A stretch of 64,000 nucleotides of DNA from B33-G16 sp964611035 (GCA_964611035.1 CAZSWT010000003.1:46202-110201), one strand, 5' to 3'; positions 7,715 to 17,562 are shown, counted from the stretch's first letter. Numbers and translations are program-made. The notes: generated by a model from the sequence alone, not told the origin.

Positions 7715-9081
7715 GCCCCTATTGTTTTTCTATATCGTAAACAATTTGTATTATTGTTATTATGATCTAGCAAAGATATATACCCTATGTTCCTGTAAGC
7801 CTTTTCTTTAGCACCTTCCAGCGTTGCATCGCCGGCGATTATATGCAGTGCTCTTCCACCGTCTGTTACAAGGCCTCTTTCTGGATCTTCCCTTACGCCT
7901 GAAAAATAAACAGCAATTCCCTTTTCTATAGTATCTAATCCTGCTATCACATGGCCCTTCCCATAACGGCCCGGATATCCCTTGTTCCAGCCCTTACTTG
8001 CCTTTGAGCGGCCTTCCATAGCAACTATATCCACATAGTGCTGGTTATTCCAGACAGGATGAATTTGATCCAAATTCCCTTCCCATACTGCCATACCTAT
8101 CTCGAAGAGATCCGTACTTAGTTTTCTTGAAAGCACTTCCCACTCCGGATCGCCATGCCTTACATTAATTTCAAATACATCCAGTTGGTTATAAGGATCA
8201 AGATTCAGCCCAAAGTATAAAACACCTTTATAATTCCATCCCAAACCTAAATCGCCCCTGTTGTAAATTGCATTAACTGTTGGGTTTACAATCTCTTTGA
8301 TAATCCTGTTTACCAGCCATGGGGTCACAAGTTTATGGGGTGCATAACATCCTGTGCCACCTGTATTAAGGTTTCCACCAAACTCAGCAATTGATTGCTC
8401 ATCATTCTGATCAAAGGCCTGTTTGTAGTCCTGAACAAACATTTTTAAAGGGAGCACATGTTCACCATCCAGGTAGACATAAAAGGAGATTTCAGTGCCA
8501 TACTTTCTTTCTTCTATAACAACCTTATCACCTGATTTTCCGAATATTTTTTCTACCATTATTTTGTCGATTGCTTTCTCGGCTTGTATGACATCATCGC
8601 ACCCTATGGCACCTTTTCCTGCTGCAAGGCCATTTGCCTTTACAAAGACCTGATATCCAATATTCCTAACATATTTTTTTGCCTTTTCCGGGTTATCAAA
8701 AACCATATATTCTGGCTTACCTACCCCTATTTCCCTTAAGATATTATCAGTAAATGCCCTGTCACTCTCTAATCTAACATATTCTCTCTTTGGACCAATG
8801 GTTCTCACCCCTTTTTCATTTAAGATATCAACCAAACCCTCCTCAAGAGGGTTTTCTGAACCTATATCGACCAAATCAACGTTGTTTTCCAGGCAAAATT
8901 TCACCACCTCATTAAAATCTCTTATATCCATACATTCTATCAATTTTCTCTTTCCCTTCAATGTGTAGAGCACTCCAGCATTACCGGGAAAAAAATAGAC
9001 CTTTTCAACATGCTGACTGTCTCCATATTTATCAGCAAGTGAGTGGTCTCTGCCTCCGGTGCCATATACAAGAACTTTCAT
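7711..9081 (-). CDS. purD: Phosphoribosylamine-glycine ligase (divergent PurD)
   Basis: This 456-residue ATP-grasp enzyme begins MKVLVYGTGGRDHSL, the GARS N-domain. It has VFVKANGLAAGKGAIGC (ATP-grasp), GTEISFYVYLDGEHVLPL, NTGGTGCYAPH and a metal-binding motif near residue 325. It should join glycine to phosphoribosylamine in purine synthesis. It is divergent: the metal motif reads RHGDPEWEVL where typical PurD has RFGDPETQ, and the protein is slightly longer than the ~425-residue norm. No other purine gene is adjacent. A PurD-like paralogue with a different amine substrate is a fair alternative. Confidence 0.78.
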   Translation of the reverse strand: MKVLVYGTGGRDHSLADKYGDSQHVEKVYFFPGNAGVLYTLKGKRKLIECMDIRDFNEVVKFCLENNVDLVDIGSENPLEEGLVDILNEKGVRTIGPKREYVRLESDRAFTDNILREIGVGKPEYMVFDNPEKAKKYVRNIGYQVFVKANGLAAGKGAIGCDDVIQAEKAIDKIMVEKIFGKSGDKVVIEERKYGTEISFYVYLDGEHVLPLKMFVQDYKQAFDQNDEQSIAEFGGNLNTGGTGCYAPHKLVTPWLVNRIIKEIVNPTVNAIYNRGDLGLGWNYKGVLYFGLNLDPYNQLDVFEINVRHGDPEWEVLSRKLSTDLFEIGMAVWEGNLDQIHPVWNNQHYVDIVAMEGRSKASKGWNKGYPGRYGKGHVIAGLDTIEKGIAVYFSGVREDPERGLVTDGGRALHIIAGDATLEGAKEKAYRNIGYISLLDHNNNNTNCLRYRKTIGA

Positions 9082-9362
9082 ATTTTCCTCCCTAAACGGT
9101 GATGTTAAGACGTTGACTTATATGTGGGCATGGGGTGGGTGCAAAAGTTTGATTGGCAGAGTATATTGAGATTGTTAGAGTATGTCAATATTAATTGAGT
9201 AATTACAGGATCGGTTTAGACTTGTCTTTTTTTTATATTTTGTTATACTTTTTCAAATTTTCAGGCAAACAATAGCTAACATTACTGTGACTACTGAGGT
9301 TCAAAGTTCCAGGGTTCTCCGACAACCTGAATAGTTGCATATTATTTACCAATTCTATTACA

Positions 9363-9839
9363 ATGAAGATTGGAGTCATTTCAGATACACACCTAAAAGA
9401 GGTGAATTCTCGCCTTATTGATATATATAAGGATTATTTTTCTGATGTGGATATGATTATCCATACTGGAGATCTTATTTCTGAAGAAATAGTTGATTTA
9501 TTAAGCCAGAAGCCACTCCATATAGTTCATGGAAATATGGACGATTTTGATATAAAAAAGAAATTTCCTAAAAAAAAGATATTAGAGGTAAGCGGTTTCC
9601 GTTTGGGATTAATACATGGATGGGGCTCACCTTTTGGAATAGAAAAGAGGATAAGACCAGAGTTTAATGATGTCCATGCCATTATTTATGGCCATTCTCA
9701 CAAATCGGCTAACCATATTGATAATGGAGTTATTTTTTTTAATCCAGGAACTGCCACCGGTTTCAGCATGAGTGGATCCCATTCGATCGGAATTTTGGAT
9801 GTAAATGACGAAATACATTTTACTATAATCAAAGTTTGA
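9363..9839 (+). CDS. YfcE/MJ0936-type metallophosphoesterase
   Basis: This 158-residue calcineurin-like phosphodiesterase has metal-site motifs in order: SDTHLK, HTGDL, HGNMDDFD, IHGWGSPFG and YGHSHKS. This set matches the small YfcE/MJ0936 class, which hydrolyses phosphodiesters with a dinuclear metal. It ends 9 bases before the HIT gene and is likely co-transcribed with it, which fits two small nucleotide/phosphoester enzymes working together. Confidence 0.9.
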   Translation: MKIGVISDTHLKEVNSRLIDIYKDYFSDVDMIIHTGDLISEEIVDLLSQKPLHIVHGNMDDFDIKKKFPKKKILEVSGFRLGLIHGWGSPFGIEKRIRPEFNDVHAIIYGHSHKSANHIDNGVIFFNPGTATGFSMSGSHSIGILDVNDEIHFTIIKV

Positions 9840-9848
9840 GGGCATAAG

Positions 9849-10325
9849 ATGAAGGTTCTTTGGGCGCCCTGGAGAATGGAATATGTGAGCTCCGATAATA
9901 AGGGGGGGTGCATATTTTGTCCAGGCGAAGACAGAAGTTTAGATGAACAAAGGTTAATTTTATGTATTGGTAACCTAAGCATTATTCTGATGAACAGGTT
10001 TCCTTATATAAATGGACATCTTTTAATAGCCCCTTTGCGACACATTTCTACTTTGAATGCACTATCAGCGGAGGAAAAACTTGACCTAATCACACAAGTT
10101 GAAAAGTCTATTGGTGTTTTAAAAGAAGTGTTGAGGCCAGAAGGATTTAATGTAGGCTTAAATCTGGGAAAGGCAGCAGGGGCCGGTGTTGAGGATCATA
10201 TCCATTTTCATATTGTTCCTCGATGGGGAGGAGATACTAATTACATGACTGTATTTGGAGAAGTGAGGGTAATTCCAGAGCATATTCAAGAGACATATCG
10301 AAAATTGTTACCTTTTTTCAAATAG
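9849..10325 (+). CDS. HIT-family nucleotide hydrolase/phosphorylase (Ap4A-phosphorylase-like)
   Basis: This 158-residue protein opens LWAPWRMEYV, then has GCIFCPGEDR (metal/structural Cys pair) and the histidine triad HIHFHIVPRW close to the C-terminus. The 'WAPWR...CIFC' opening is characteristic of the APA2/HIT group that cleaves dinucleoside polyphosphates or AMP conjugates. The catalytic residue is the middle His of the triad. It sits in a run with the phosphoesterase upstream and lapA downstream. Confidence 0.9.
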   Translation: MKVLWAPWRMEYVSSDNKGGCIFCPGEDRSLDEQRLILCIGNLSIILMNRFPYINGHLLIAPLRHISTLNALSAEEKLDLITQVEKSIGVLKEVLRPEGFNVGLNLGKAAGAGVEDHIHFHIVPRWGGDTNYMTVFGEVRVIPEHIQETYRKLLPFFK

Positions 10326-10371
10326 TTTTAGATACTATAAAACATTCTTTAAAGCTTTAAAGGAGGATTTT

Positions 10372-10725
10372 ATGAAACATATAAAGGCTATTATAAGTAT
10401 AGTATTAATGTTACTGGCCGTGGTACTTATTGTTGAAAATCTTGCGCAGTTATCCCAGAAATTGACACTTCAAGTTGACCTTTATTTTTGGGAATGGAAA
10501 ACTGAGCCAATGTCATTTTATCTTGTTATTATAATTGTCTTTCTATTAGGAATCCTCATAGCTAGTTTATACGGTATACTTGAGCGCTTTAAATTGAAGA
10601 AGGAAATAAGGATAATTTCCAAGAAGAAAAGAGAAAAAGACAAAGAGCTGGATTCATTGAGAAACCTTCCTATTGTTGAAAGTAAGATAGAAGATATGGA
10701 GCTGTCAGAAAAAAATCAGGATTAG
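10372..10725 (+). CDS. lapA: LapA-domain membrane protein
   Basis: This 117-residue protein has two membrane segments (about 7-27 and 47-68) separated by VDLYFWEWKTEPMS, followed by a highly charged coiled tail. This is the DUF1049/LapA layout. In enterobacteria LapA works with LapB on FtsH-dependent control of LpxC and thus of lipopolysaccharide synthesis. The next gene here is lapB, which supports the call. An AAAGGAGG site precedes the start. Confidence 0.88.
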   Translation: MKHIKAIISIVLMLLAVVLIVENLAQLSQKLTLQVDLYFWEWKTEPMSFYLVIIIVFLLGILIASLYGILERFKLKKEIRIISKKKREKDKELDSLRNLPIVESKIEDMELSEKNQD

Positions 10726-11030
10726 AAGCTGAGTAGCGGGAGATTAGGATAATTTAATATATCGGATTTCCCAGAACCCACGCCTGTAGGCCAGTGGGCA
10801 TTATTCCAGTAATCCCTGGCCCAGACCCGCCTGTCCCGATATAATCGGGACGGGCGGGTCTGGCTAGCAATGCAGTAGTATTTAAAACGAGTCTGAGAAA
10901 TAATACAGCGGCACCACAATGCTCCAGAAAAGTCGCACCTCCCGATCCCGTCTCGGTCTCGGGACGGGGAGGGCAGGCCATTATTCTCCCGCAATCCTGC
11001 GGGATGGAGCGAAGCGGAGCTAAGTTCTAA
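10726..11030. repeat. lapA-lapB spacer filled with GC-rich palindromes
   Basis: This 305-base spacer inside an otherwise tight pair has no gene. It holds a near-perfect palindrome at 10821-10863: CCAGACCCGCC, GTCCCGAT, loop ATA, ATCGGGAC, GGCGGGTCTGG, with ~20-bp arms. A second at ~10941-10977 has CCTCCCGATCCCGTC pairing with GACGGGGAGGG, and a third short one is CCCGCAATCCTGCGGG at ~10987-11002. No poly-U tract follows, so they look like REP-type elements rather than terminators. Confidence 0.8.
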
Positions 11031-12263
11031 ATGTTGGAAGAAATTAAAAATTTATTTTTTAGCAATCTTGATATTAGACTTGGCGTCTGGTTAATCATTG
11101 CCTTTGTATGTGGTTTCCTTATAGATAGGTTTATTAGATCAAGACGTGCTGAAAAGCTTAGAAAAAAACTGGATAGGGGAGATAAGGCTTTCTTCCAGGG
11201 CATTCAGCATATACTTTCCAATGAGCCAGATCAGGCTATCGAACAGTTCACAAAGTCGGTTAAGATTAACTCAGATACTATCGAGACCTATGTCGCTTTG
11301 GGCCATCTCTATAGATCAAAAGGGGATATCGAGAGGGCTATCAGGATACGACAGGGAATAATTTTACGACCTAATCTGGACAAAGAGATAAGATTGAGGG
11401 CAATATTTGATCTGGGATTAGATTACAGGAAGGGGGGTTTTTTGAATCGGGCTATATCGGCATTCCATGAGGTTCTTGAGGATGATCCAAACAATGTCGA
11501 AGCCCTTGAGCAGATTGAGCGAATTTATGAGGATATGTACGATTGGGAAAAGGCCTTTAAAACGAGAGAGTCTATCTCAAAACTCGTAAAGGGTGATCAT
11601 CGGCATATACTTGCTCACCAAAAAACAGAGCTTGGGAAGATACAGGAAAAGAATGGTGATAGAGCAAGGGCTGAGAAATCCTATAAAAAGGCTATCTCTA
11701 TCTTTGACAAATGCGTTGATGTCTATCTTCATTTGGGTGATCTCTATTTTAGTCAACAAGAGCACAAGAAGGCCTTATTTACATGGAAGAGGGTAGTTGA
11801 TGTCGCGCCTCAGTTTACTTTTCTTGCCTACAAAAGGTTAGAAAAGGCCTATTCAACGATGAGGAATCTAAAGGGGGTAGAGGATTTTTTAAGAGATACT
11901 GCCCGAAAGAATTCTGATAGCTTTACAAATTTAGCCTTAGCCAAGTATCTCTATAATAAGGGGGAGACAGATTCTGCTTTGAATGAACTGAATCAGAGCA
12001 TTAAATCAGCCCCTTCCTTTTTAAATGCCAGAAAATTTATAGGGGAGATACTTTTAAAAGAAGGCAGAAATGAAGAGGCATTAGAAGCCTATAAAGATCT
12101 CCTATTAATATTAGATTTTCCTTATTTAAAGTTCCAATGTAGCAATTGTGGATACAGACCAGATGAACTTGTTTGGAAGTGCCCACAGTGCTTGAAATGG
12201 GATTCGATAGATATTATAAAACCATCTTCTTCTGACTTATCTAATGGTAATGTATCTTCTTAA
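11031..12263 (+). CDS. lapB: LapB (YciM)-type TPR protein with rubredoxin-like zinc domain
   Basis: The 410-residue protein has a single N-terminal membrane helix (~16-33). A long array of TPR motifs runs from ~45 to 370, and a C-terminal rubredoxin-like knuckle, CSNCGYRPDELVWKCPQC, follows. This is exactly the LapB architecture, which faces the cytoplasm and tunes LpxC degradation by FtsH. It lies after lapA, though the two are pushed apart by the palindrome-filled spacer. Confidence 0.93.
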   Translation: MLEEIKNLFFSNLDIRLGVWLIIAFVCGFLIDRFIRSRRAEKLRKKLDRGDKAFFQGIQHILSNEPDQAIEQFTKSVKINSDTIETYVALGHLYRSKGDIERAIRIRQGIILRPNLDKEIRLRAIFDLGLDYRKGGFLNRAISAFHEVLEDDPNNVEALEQIERIYEDMYDWEKAFKTRESISKLVKGDHRHILAHQKTELGKIQEKNGDRARAEKSYKKAISIFDKCVDVYLHLGDLYFSQQEHKKALFTWKRVVDVAPQFTFLAYKRLEKAYSTMRNLKGVEDFLRDTARKNSDSFTNLALAKYLYNKGETDSALNELNQSIKSAPSFLNARKFIGEILLKEGRNEEALEAYKDLLLILDFPYLKFQCSNCGYRPDELVWKCPQCLKWDSIDIIKPSSSDLSNGNVSS

Positions 12264-12588
12264 ATTTCTACATTTCCATATTTAGGGCTTTGCCCCAATT
12301 GGAGTAGTGGAGCATTGGAGTGATGGGTCTAAAAAAAACAATAATTCTTCAGCTCTTCCTAACCATTACTCCAGTATTTTTACCCCGTTAAATATGAGTT
12401 TTTAAGCGCCCATATTGTAGGATAATCTGAGGAGCATAATAGTCGCCTATTTCAATAAAAGACACTATTTAATAGGGCAGGCACTCCATCATTGCAGGTG
12501 AATGCACTATATTGCAGCTAAACAATTTATTATTTTCTCGCCTACAGTGGGATAGAATTTCCTATACGTTAAATTATAAGGTTCTTAT
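12264..12588. other. Gene-free gap, lapB to amidase
   Basis: There is no coding signal here. The stretch contains short words repeated elsewhere, such as TATTTAATAGGGCAGGC (close to TATTTAACAGGGCAGGC at 27652) and CCCCGTTAAATA (close to a word at ~22495). It also has TTGGAGTAGTGGAGCATTGGAGT, a degenerate tandem. The amidase promoter should lie in the last ~100 bases. Confidence 0.5.
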
Positions 12589-14328
12589 ATGATACGCAGA
12601 TTGCTACGTGGAAAATATGTGCTGATATTTTTCTTTTTATCCCTATTCTTTACCCTGTTTTTCACCACCTCTCATCGAGTTACTATCGCAAAATCCAATT
12701 CTGCTAAAATTCTTTTCCACAAGGCAGAGGCGTGCACAAAAACACTTTATCAATCTAAAGCTAAAAAGAAATACAGACATAATTGGGAAAGATGCATCAA
12801 GGGATATGAAAAGACTTATAAGACATTTCCAGGAACAGATGAGGCGGCGCGGGCTATGTTCGCTGCTTGTAAATTATGGACTAATCTCTATGGTTATTCA
12901 GGGAGGAATTCTGATATTGACACGGCCGTATCACTCTATCGAGAACTGGTAGAGAAATACAAGACCCATAGATTGGCTGATGATGCCCAATACAGATTGG
13001 GGGAGATCTTTTATAGGTATAAAAAGGATTCAAAGCAGGCCTATGTTGAATTTTTAAAGGTAGAGATAAAGTTTCCAAATGGAGATGCAAAGGTCAAAGC
13101 ATCTAAGATGATGGATAAGCTGGAACGTCTCTTAGGCAAGAAAAGATTGGCAAAAGCAAGTGTCAAGGAAATCAAGTCCAAGAAAAAGAAATTAATCGCA
13201 ATAAAGGATATCAGGCATTGGTCGACCCCAACTTACACAAGGGTGGTTGTCGACTTGGAGAACCCAGTCAAATACAAGAAACATCTGTTAAAGAAGGACC
13301 CGGACCTTAGTAAGCCAAGACGCCTTTTTTTAGATCTACAAAATTCATGCATTAGCAAGGAGATAGAAAGTTCTATACTCATTAAAGACGGACTGTTAAG
13401 AAGGGCACGGGCTGCTCAACACGACAAAAAAACTGTCAGGGTTGTCCTTGATATTGATAATATGGAAGGATATAGGATCTTTCACCTTTATGATCCCTTT
13501 CGGATTGTGATTGATGTGCAAGGCAAGGAGCAGAAGGCAAAGCCCGTAAAAACAGTAGTTGCTCAAAGGTCTCAGAAAGAAAAAGCAACAAATGAAAGCA
13601 AAAAAGAAGGCATATCTTTAGCTAAACAGTTAGGTTTGGGAGTAAAGAAGATTGTAATTGATGCAGGCCATGGCGGAAAAGATCCGGGTGCTATTGGAAG
13701 AAATGGCCTAAGAGAAAAAGATGTTGTGCTTAAGCTTGCAAAATTAGTGGCAGAAAGGGTGAGAAAAGATCTTCATTGTCAGGCTATTTTAACCCGAAGA
13801 AGTGATGTATTCTTACCTTTGGAAAAGAGAACTGCAATTGCCAATATGAAAAAGGCGGATCTATTTATCTCCCTTCATGCAAATGCGCATAAGAATAGTA
13901 AATTACAAGGCTTAGAGACCTATATCTTGAATATAGCCTTAGATGAAGAAAGCATGAATGTGGCTGCAAGAGAAAATGCTACCTCTACAAAAAATATAAG
14001 CGACCTCCAGATGATTTTAAATGATCTTATGCTTAACACAAAGATAAATGAGTCGAGCAGACTGGCAAAATTTGTGCACAAAGGTTTGGTAAAGGAGCTG
14101 CGGAAAAGATACAAGATAGTTAAGAACAGGGGTGTGCGGCAGGCACCATTTTATGTCTTGATTGGTGCTGAGATGCCCGCAATTCTGGTAGAGGTAGGTT
14201 ACATTACAAATTCGATAGAAAATAGACGGCTTAAAAGCGTGTCATACCTCAAGAGGGCTGCTTCAGGTATAGTGAAGGGCATTGATTTATACATTAAGGA
14301 TATGGAGTTGGCCTATAAAGGTGGATAA
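12589..14328 (+). CDS. N-acetylmuramoyl-L-alanine amidase with TPR and AMIN domains
   Basis: This 579-residue protein has an N-terminal signal/anchor (~8-30) and a TPR/YbgF-like helical region (~35-185). An AMIN peptidoglycan-targeting domain follows (~200-310, starting IRHWSTPTYTRVVVDLE), then an Amidase_3 domain (~355-575). Zinc and catalytic motifs are present: DAGHGGKDPGAIG, LREKD, SLHANA and VEVGYITN with the catalytic Glu. It cleaves the peptide stem from MurNAc at division. The TPR-AMIN-Amidase_3 order is common in Desulfobacterota. It converges on prfB. Confidence 0.93.
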   Translation: MIRRLLRGKYVLIFFFLSLFFTLFFTTSHRVTIAKSNSAKILFHKAEACTKTLYQSKAKKKYRHNWERCIKGYEKTYKTFPGTDEAARAMFAACKLWTNLYGYSGRNSDIDTAVSLYRELVEKYKTHRLADDAQYRLGEIFYRYKKDSKQAYVEFLKVEIKFPNGDAKVKASKMMDKLERLLGKKRLAKASVKEIKSKKKKLIAIKDIRHWSTPTYTRVVVDLENPVKYKKHLLKKDPDLSKPRRLFLDLQNSCISKEIESSILIKDGLLRRARAAQHDKKTVRVVLDIDNMEGYRIFHLYDPFRIVIDVQGKEQKAKPVKTVVAQRSQKEKATNESKKEGISLAKQLGLGVKKIVIDAGHGGKDPGAIGRNGLREKDVVLKLAKLVAERVRKDLHCQAILTRRSDVFLPLEKRTAIANMKKADLFISLHANAHKNSKLQGLETYILNIALDEESMNVAARENATSTKNISDLQMILNDLMLNTKINESSRLAKFVHKGLVKELRKRYKIVKNRGVRQAPFYVLIGAEMPAILVEVGYITNSIENRRLKSVSYLKRAASGIVKGIDLYIKDMELAYKGG

Positions 14329-14332
14329 AATT

Positions 14333-15438
14333 TTAATTTTGCAGCCACTTAAGATAGGCATCTATAAACATATTAATGTCCCCATTCATCACCCTATCAA
14401 CATCTCCAACTTCAAGGTTTGTCCTGTGATCCTTTACTAATCTGTAAGGATTGAATGTGTATGACCGTATTTGATTACCCCATGCTATCTCTTTCTGGGA
14501 TTGGTGTCTGAGATCTTTTTCTTTGCTTTTTTTCTCTTTTTCCAATGCATAGAGGCGTGCTTTAAGAATTTTTAATGCGAGGTCTTTATTTCGATGCTGA
14601 GACTTTTCATTTTGACACTGGACAGCTATATTGGTTGGTAAGTGGGTAATCCTTACGGCAGAGCTGGTCTTATTAACATGCTGTCCGCCTGGACCGCTAG
14701 CCCTGAAGGTTTCTATCCTCAGATCCTTCTCGTTAATATCTATTTTTATGTCATCTTCAATCTCTGGCAAGATAGATACCGATGCAAATGATGTATGTCT
14801 TCGACTACTGGCATCAAAAGGAGAGATCCGGACCATCCGGTGAATGCCATGTTCCGATTTTAGGTAACCGTATGCATGAGGGCCACTTACAGTGAAGGTA
14901 ACATTTTTTATCCCTGCCTCATCGCCTGCCAGGTGATCAACAATTTTGGTCTGCATCTTTCTGGACTCTGCCCATTTGAGATAAAGCCTGAATAACATTT
15001 CAACCCAATCTTGAGCCTCTGTTCCTCCTGCGCCTGCATTTATGGCTACAATGGCATTTCTTTTATCATCTTTATCACTGAAGAGGGTCTGAAGCTCGTA
15101 TCTATTTATCTCTTTTTCCAGCCCAGAAAGGTTGGTGCTTGCCTCTGAAATCATTTTCTCATCGTTTTCTTCCTGGGCTAACTTGGTCAGGATATCGAGC
15201 TCTTCTAACTCATTTTTGTATCTATGCCATTCCTCTAATTGGTTACTGAGCACCCCTCTTTCCTGGCTTAGTTCGGTGGCTTCATTCTGGTTGTTTTGCC
15301 AGATATCCGTTTTAGATAATATTTTTTCTATTTTTTTTAGACTTTTTTCATCATCAGTTAAGTCAAAGATGCTCCCAAATATCATCTAATTTCCTATTCA
15401 GAGTATCTATTTTTTCGATTATCTCTGCATAATTCATA
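14333..15438 (-). CDS. prfB: Peptide chain release factor 2, with programmed +1 frameshift
   Basis: The main frame carries the RF2 hallmarks: the stop-codon-reading motif SPF in RISPFDASSRRHTS and the GGQ loop GPGGQHVNKTSSAVR. Translation starts at ATG 15436-15438, preceded by GGAG, and gives MNYAEIIEKIDTLNRKLDDI then WEHL. It then meets TGA at 15364-15366; slipping +1 joins it to DLTDDEKSL. The site reads GGGAG-CAT-CTT-TGA-C, the same spacing as the classic prfB site. Total product is ~367 residues. RF2 thus controls its own level. It follows lnt on the same strand. Confidence 0.95.
15363..15377 (-). promoter_or_regulatory. prfB +1 frameshift site (autoregulatory)
   Basis: The site is GGGAG (internal Shine-Dalgarno-like), three bases, CTT, TGA, C. 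When RF2 is scarce the slow UGA lets the CUU-reading tRNA slip by one base. This arrangement is established for prfB in most bacteria; here it is read directly from the sequence. Confidence 0.93.
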
Positions 15439-15578
15439 ATTTTATCTCCTTTTGTAATGTCAGTAGTGAGTTGTCAGTAGTCTGTTGTATTTACATTAAT
15501 AAATACACTAAATTTAATATTGAAATTGTTAGTATCACCGTTTCTATTTAGCTGAATTAATTGATTTTTTGGTTACTT

Positions 15579-17204
15579 TCAACGGACAACTGACAACGTT
15601 CGACGGACACTATTTTTTTTTATTACTATCCAAAGAAATTTAATAATTGTTGCGACTAATAATACTATAGCAAAAATATTCCCTAATTGTGAATAGAATG
15701 TTTTTTTGTGTGTTAATTTTATCTTCTTTTGTAAAATTTCCCTCGCAAAGAGCTCACTTTTGTCTACTATCTTTCCATTTGCATGAATAAAGGCGCTTAT
15801 CCCAGTGTTTGCAGCTCTTGCCATAGGTAAACTATTTTCTACGCACCTAAAAACAGCCATGCTCAGGTGTTGATAAGGGGCACTGGTGCGGCCAAACCAT
15901 GCGTCATTGGTTAGGTTTACTAAAAGCTCAGCTCCTTGGGCAGCGAATTTTCGAGAGATATCAGGAAAGATAGTCTCAAAACAGATTAATGCCCCTATTT
16001 TAAGACTTGGAGAATGTATAGGTTTAATTTTCTTACCAGTGGAGAAATCTCCTGCTGCTGGAACTAAGCGATGTACAAATGGGATGTATTTTTTAAGTGG
16101 AACATATTCACCAAAGGGGACAAGATGAACCTTGTCATAATAATCAAATACCCTGCTTTTAGATATCATATATGCCCTGTTGTAATAGAAAATGCTGTCT
16201 TTATCTTTTGCATATGCAGGAGAACCAAACAGAATATTTGCATTGGTTATTTTAGCAACCTCGAATACTGCCTTAGAAAGATGAGATGTATCTTGAAAAA
16301 AATATGGAAGCGCAGTTTCAGGCCAGATGATGAGCTGAGGTTTAAAATCTGCTGATTCTAAGGATAGCTTCTTATAAATAGACAGTGTCTCTTCTTGAAA
16401 ATCTGAGTCCCATTTTAAAGACTGATCGATATTTCCCTGGACAATCACTGCCCTTAGTTCTTTTCCTTTTGAGTTACTATCTGCTTTTTCTTTCAAATTA
16501 TTGTAGCCATATAAAAGTATAAATCCTATAAGCAAAGAGGTGAGAATTGTTTCTATTCCTATTATCCGCAAGACGTGTCCGTTTTGTTTGTTATGATCAT
16601 AATCCGTAGATCCTGAATCGTAACCTGTATTGAACCCCAAAAACTTTTTCTTAATCGTTAGAGAAGCGATGTTATATATGGAAAAATTTACCAGAACGAT
16701 AACAAATGATATGCCATAGACACCGGCAATATCTGATATCTGTATTAGTGGCAACCTGGAATATTGGCTGTATCCTAAAAGGCACCAGGGGAGACCAGTC
16801 ATAATATAAGATCTTGCATATTCAAGTGCGACCCAGATGCTCGCTCCCCAAAATGGTGATAGCCTATTGTTTTTAAAATTAGCCACGATAAGTGCAAAAA
16901 AGGCTATATAGAGAGCAAGATAGAACGAAAGAAGCAATAATGCTGCAAGGCTTAAGATAAGGCTAATATTGCCGTAACGGGAAAGTACATTAACTATCCA
17001 ATAAATAAGGGTTAGGTAGTGGAAAAGACCAGCAAAAAGCCCTATCTTAAAAGCATCTGATAGGGATTTATCCTCAAGACTAATAAGAAGAGGGATGAGG
17101 GATATCCATGCTATCCAGTCCAAATTGATCGGGGCAAAGCTGGCAGTTAACATGAGACCTGAAAGTCCTGATAGCAGTACATTTTTTGCACTAATCTTAG
17201 TCAT
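15579..17204 (-). CDS. lnt: Apolipoprotein N-acyltransferase
   Basis: The 541-residue protein has about seven or eight membrane helices: an N-terminal block to ~180, one near 215-235 and one at the end. A periplasmic nitrilase-like domain holds the catalytic triad Glu296 (IIWPETALPYF), Lys358 (YDKVHLVPFGEYVPL) and Cys408 (GALICFETIFPD). It adds the third acyl chain to lipoproteins, which fits the several lipobox proteins in this window. prfB follows on the same strand after ~140 bases. Confidence 0.95.
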   Translation of the reverse strand: MTKISAKNVLLSGLSGLMLTASFAPINLDWIAWISLIPLLISLEDKSLSDAFKIGLFAGLFHYLTLIYWIVNVLSRYGNISLILSLAALLLLSFYLALYIAFFALIVANFKNNRLSPFWGASIWVALEYARSYIMTGLPWCLLGYSQYSRLPLIQISDIAGVYGISFVIVLVNFSIYNIASLTIKKKFLGFNTGYDSGSTDYDHNKQNGHVLRIIGIETILTSLLIGFILLYGYNNLKEKADSNSKGKELRAVIVQGNIDQSLKWDSDFQEETLSIYKKLSLESADFKPQLIIWPETALPYFFQDTSHLSKAVFEVAKITNANILFGSPAYAKDKDSIFYYNRAYMISKSRVFDYYDKVHLVPFGEYVPLKKYIPFVHRLVPAAGDFSTGKKIKPIHSPSLKIGALICFETIFPDISRKFAAQGAELLVNLTNDAWFGRTSAPYQHLSMAVFRCVENSLPMARAANTGISAFIHANGKIVDKSELFAREILQKKIKLTHKKTFYSQLGNIFAIVLLVATIIKFLWIVIKKNSVRRTLSVVR

Positions 17205-17562
17205 TTCAGCGTTTCCTTGAAATTTTCCACAATATTAAGGATCTTATAAAGACTATAGGCACCCGTTCACAGGTTTCCCGATAAAATCGGGATTCAAAGC
17301 CTGCCATCCCTGCCCCCAGTACGGCAGGCGGGCGTCGGGCAGGGATGAACCTTTTTCAACCGTGAACGGTTATGACTATAGTATATCTATGTTTTTTTTG
17401 TAAAAGACTTTCCTTAAAACACACTTAGATATTAATTTTTTCTTTAATGAAATAGAACCCCGAGTTGGGAAATAGATTTTATTATCAATATGCCTGGTTG
17501 ATATTATAAATTATGCTTGACTATCTATAGATATTTTATTACAAGTTTAAATACTTAATTGA
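17205..17562. other. Gap between lnt and tRNA-Gly with a nested palindrome
   Basis: No gene is seen. Bases 17263-17369 form a nested structure. The outer CCGTTCAC/GTGAACGG arms enclose TCCCGATAAAATCGGGA (small hairpin) and a larger CCCTGCC...GGCAGG / TGCCATCCCTGCC...GGGCAGGGA pairing. It belongs to the dispersed palindrome family. The last ~150 bases before the tRNA are AT-rich and should hold its promoter. Confidence 0.65.
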
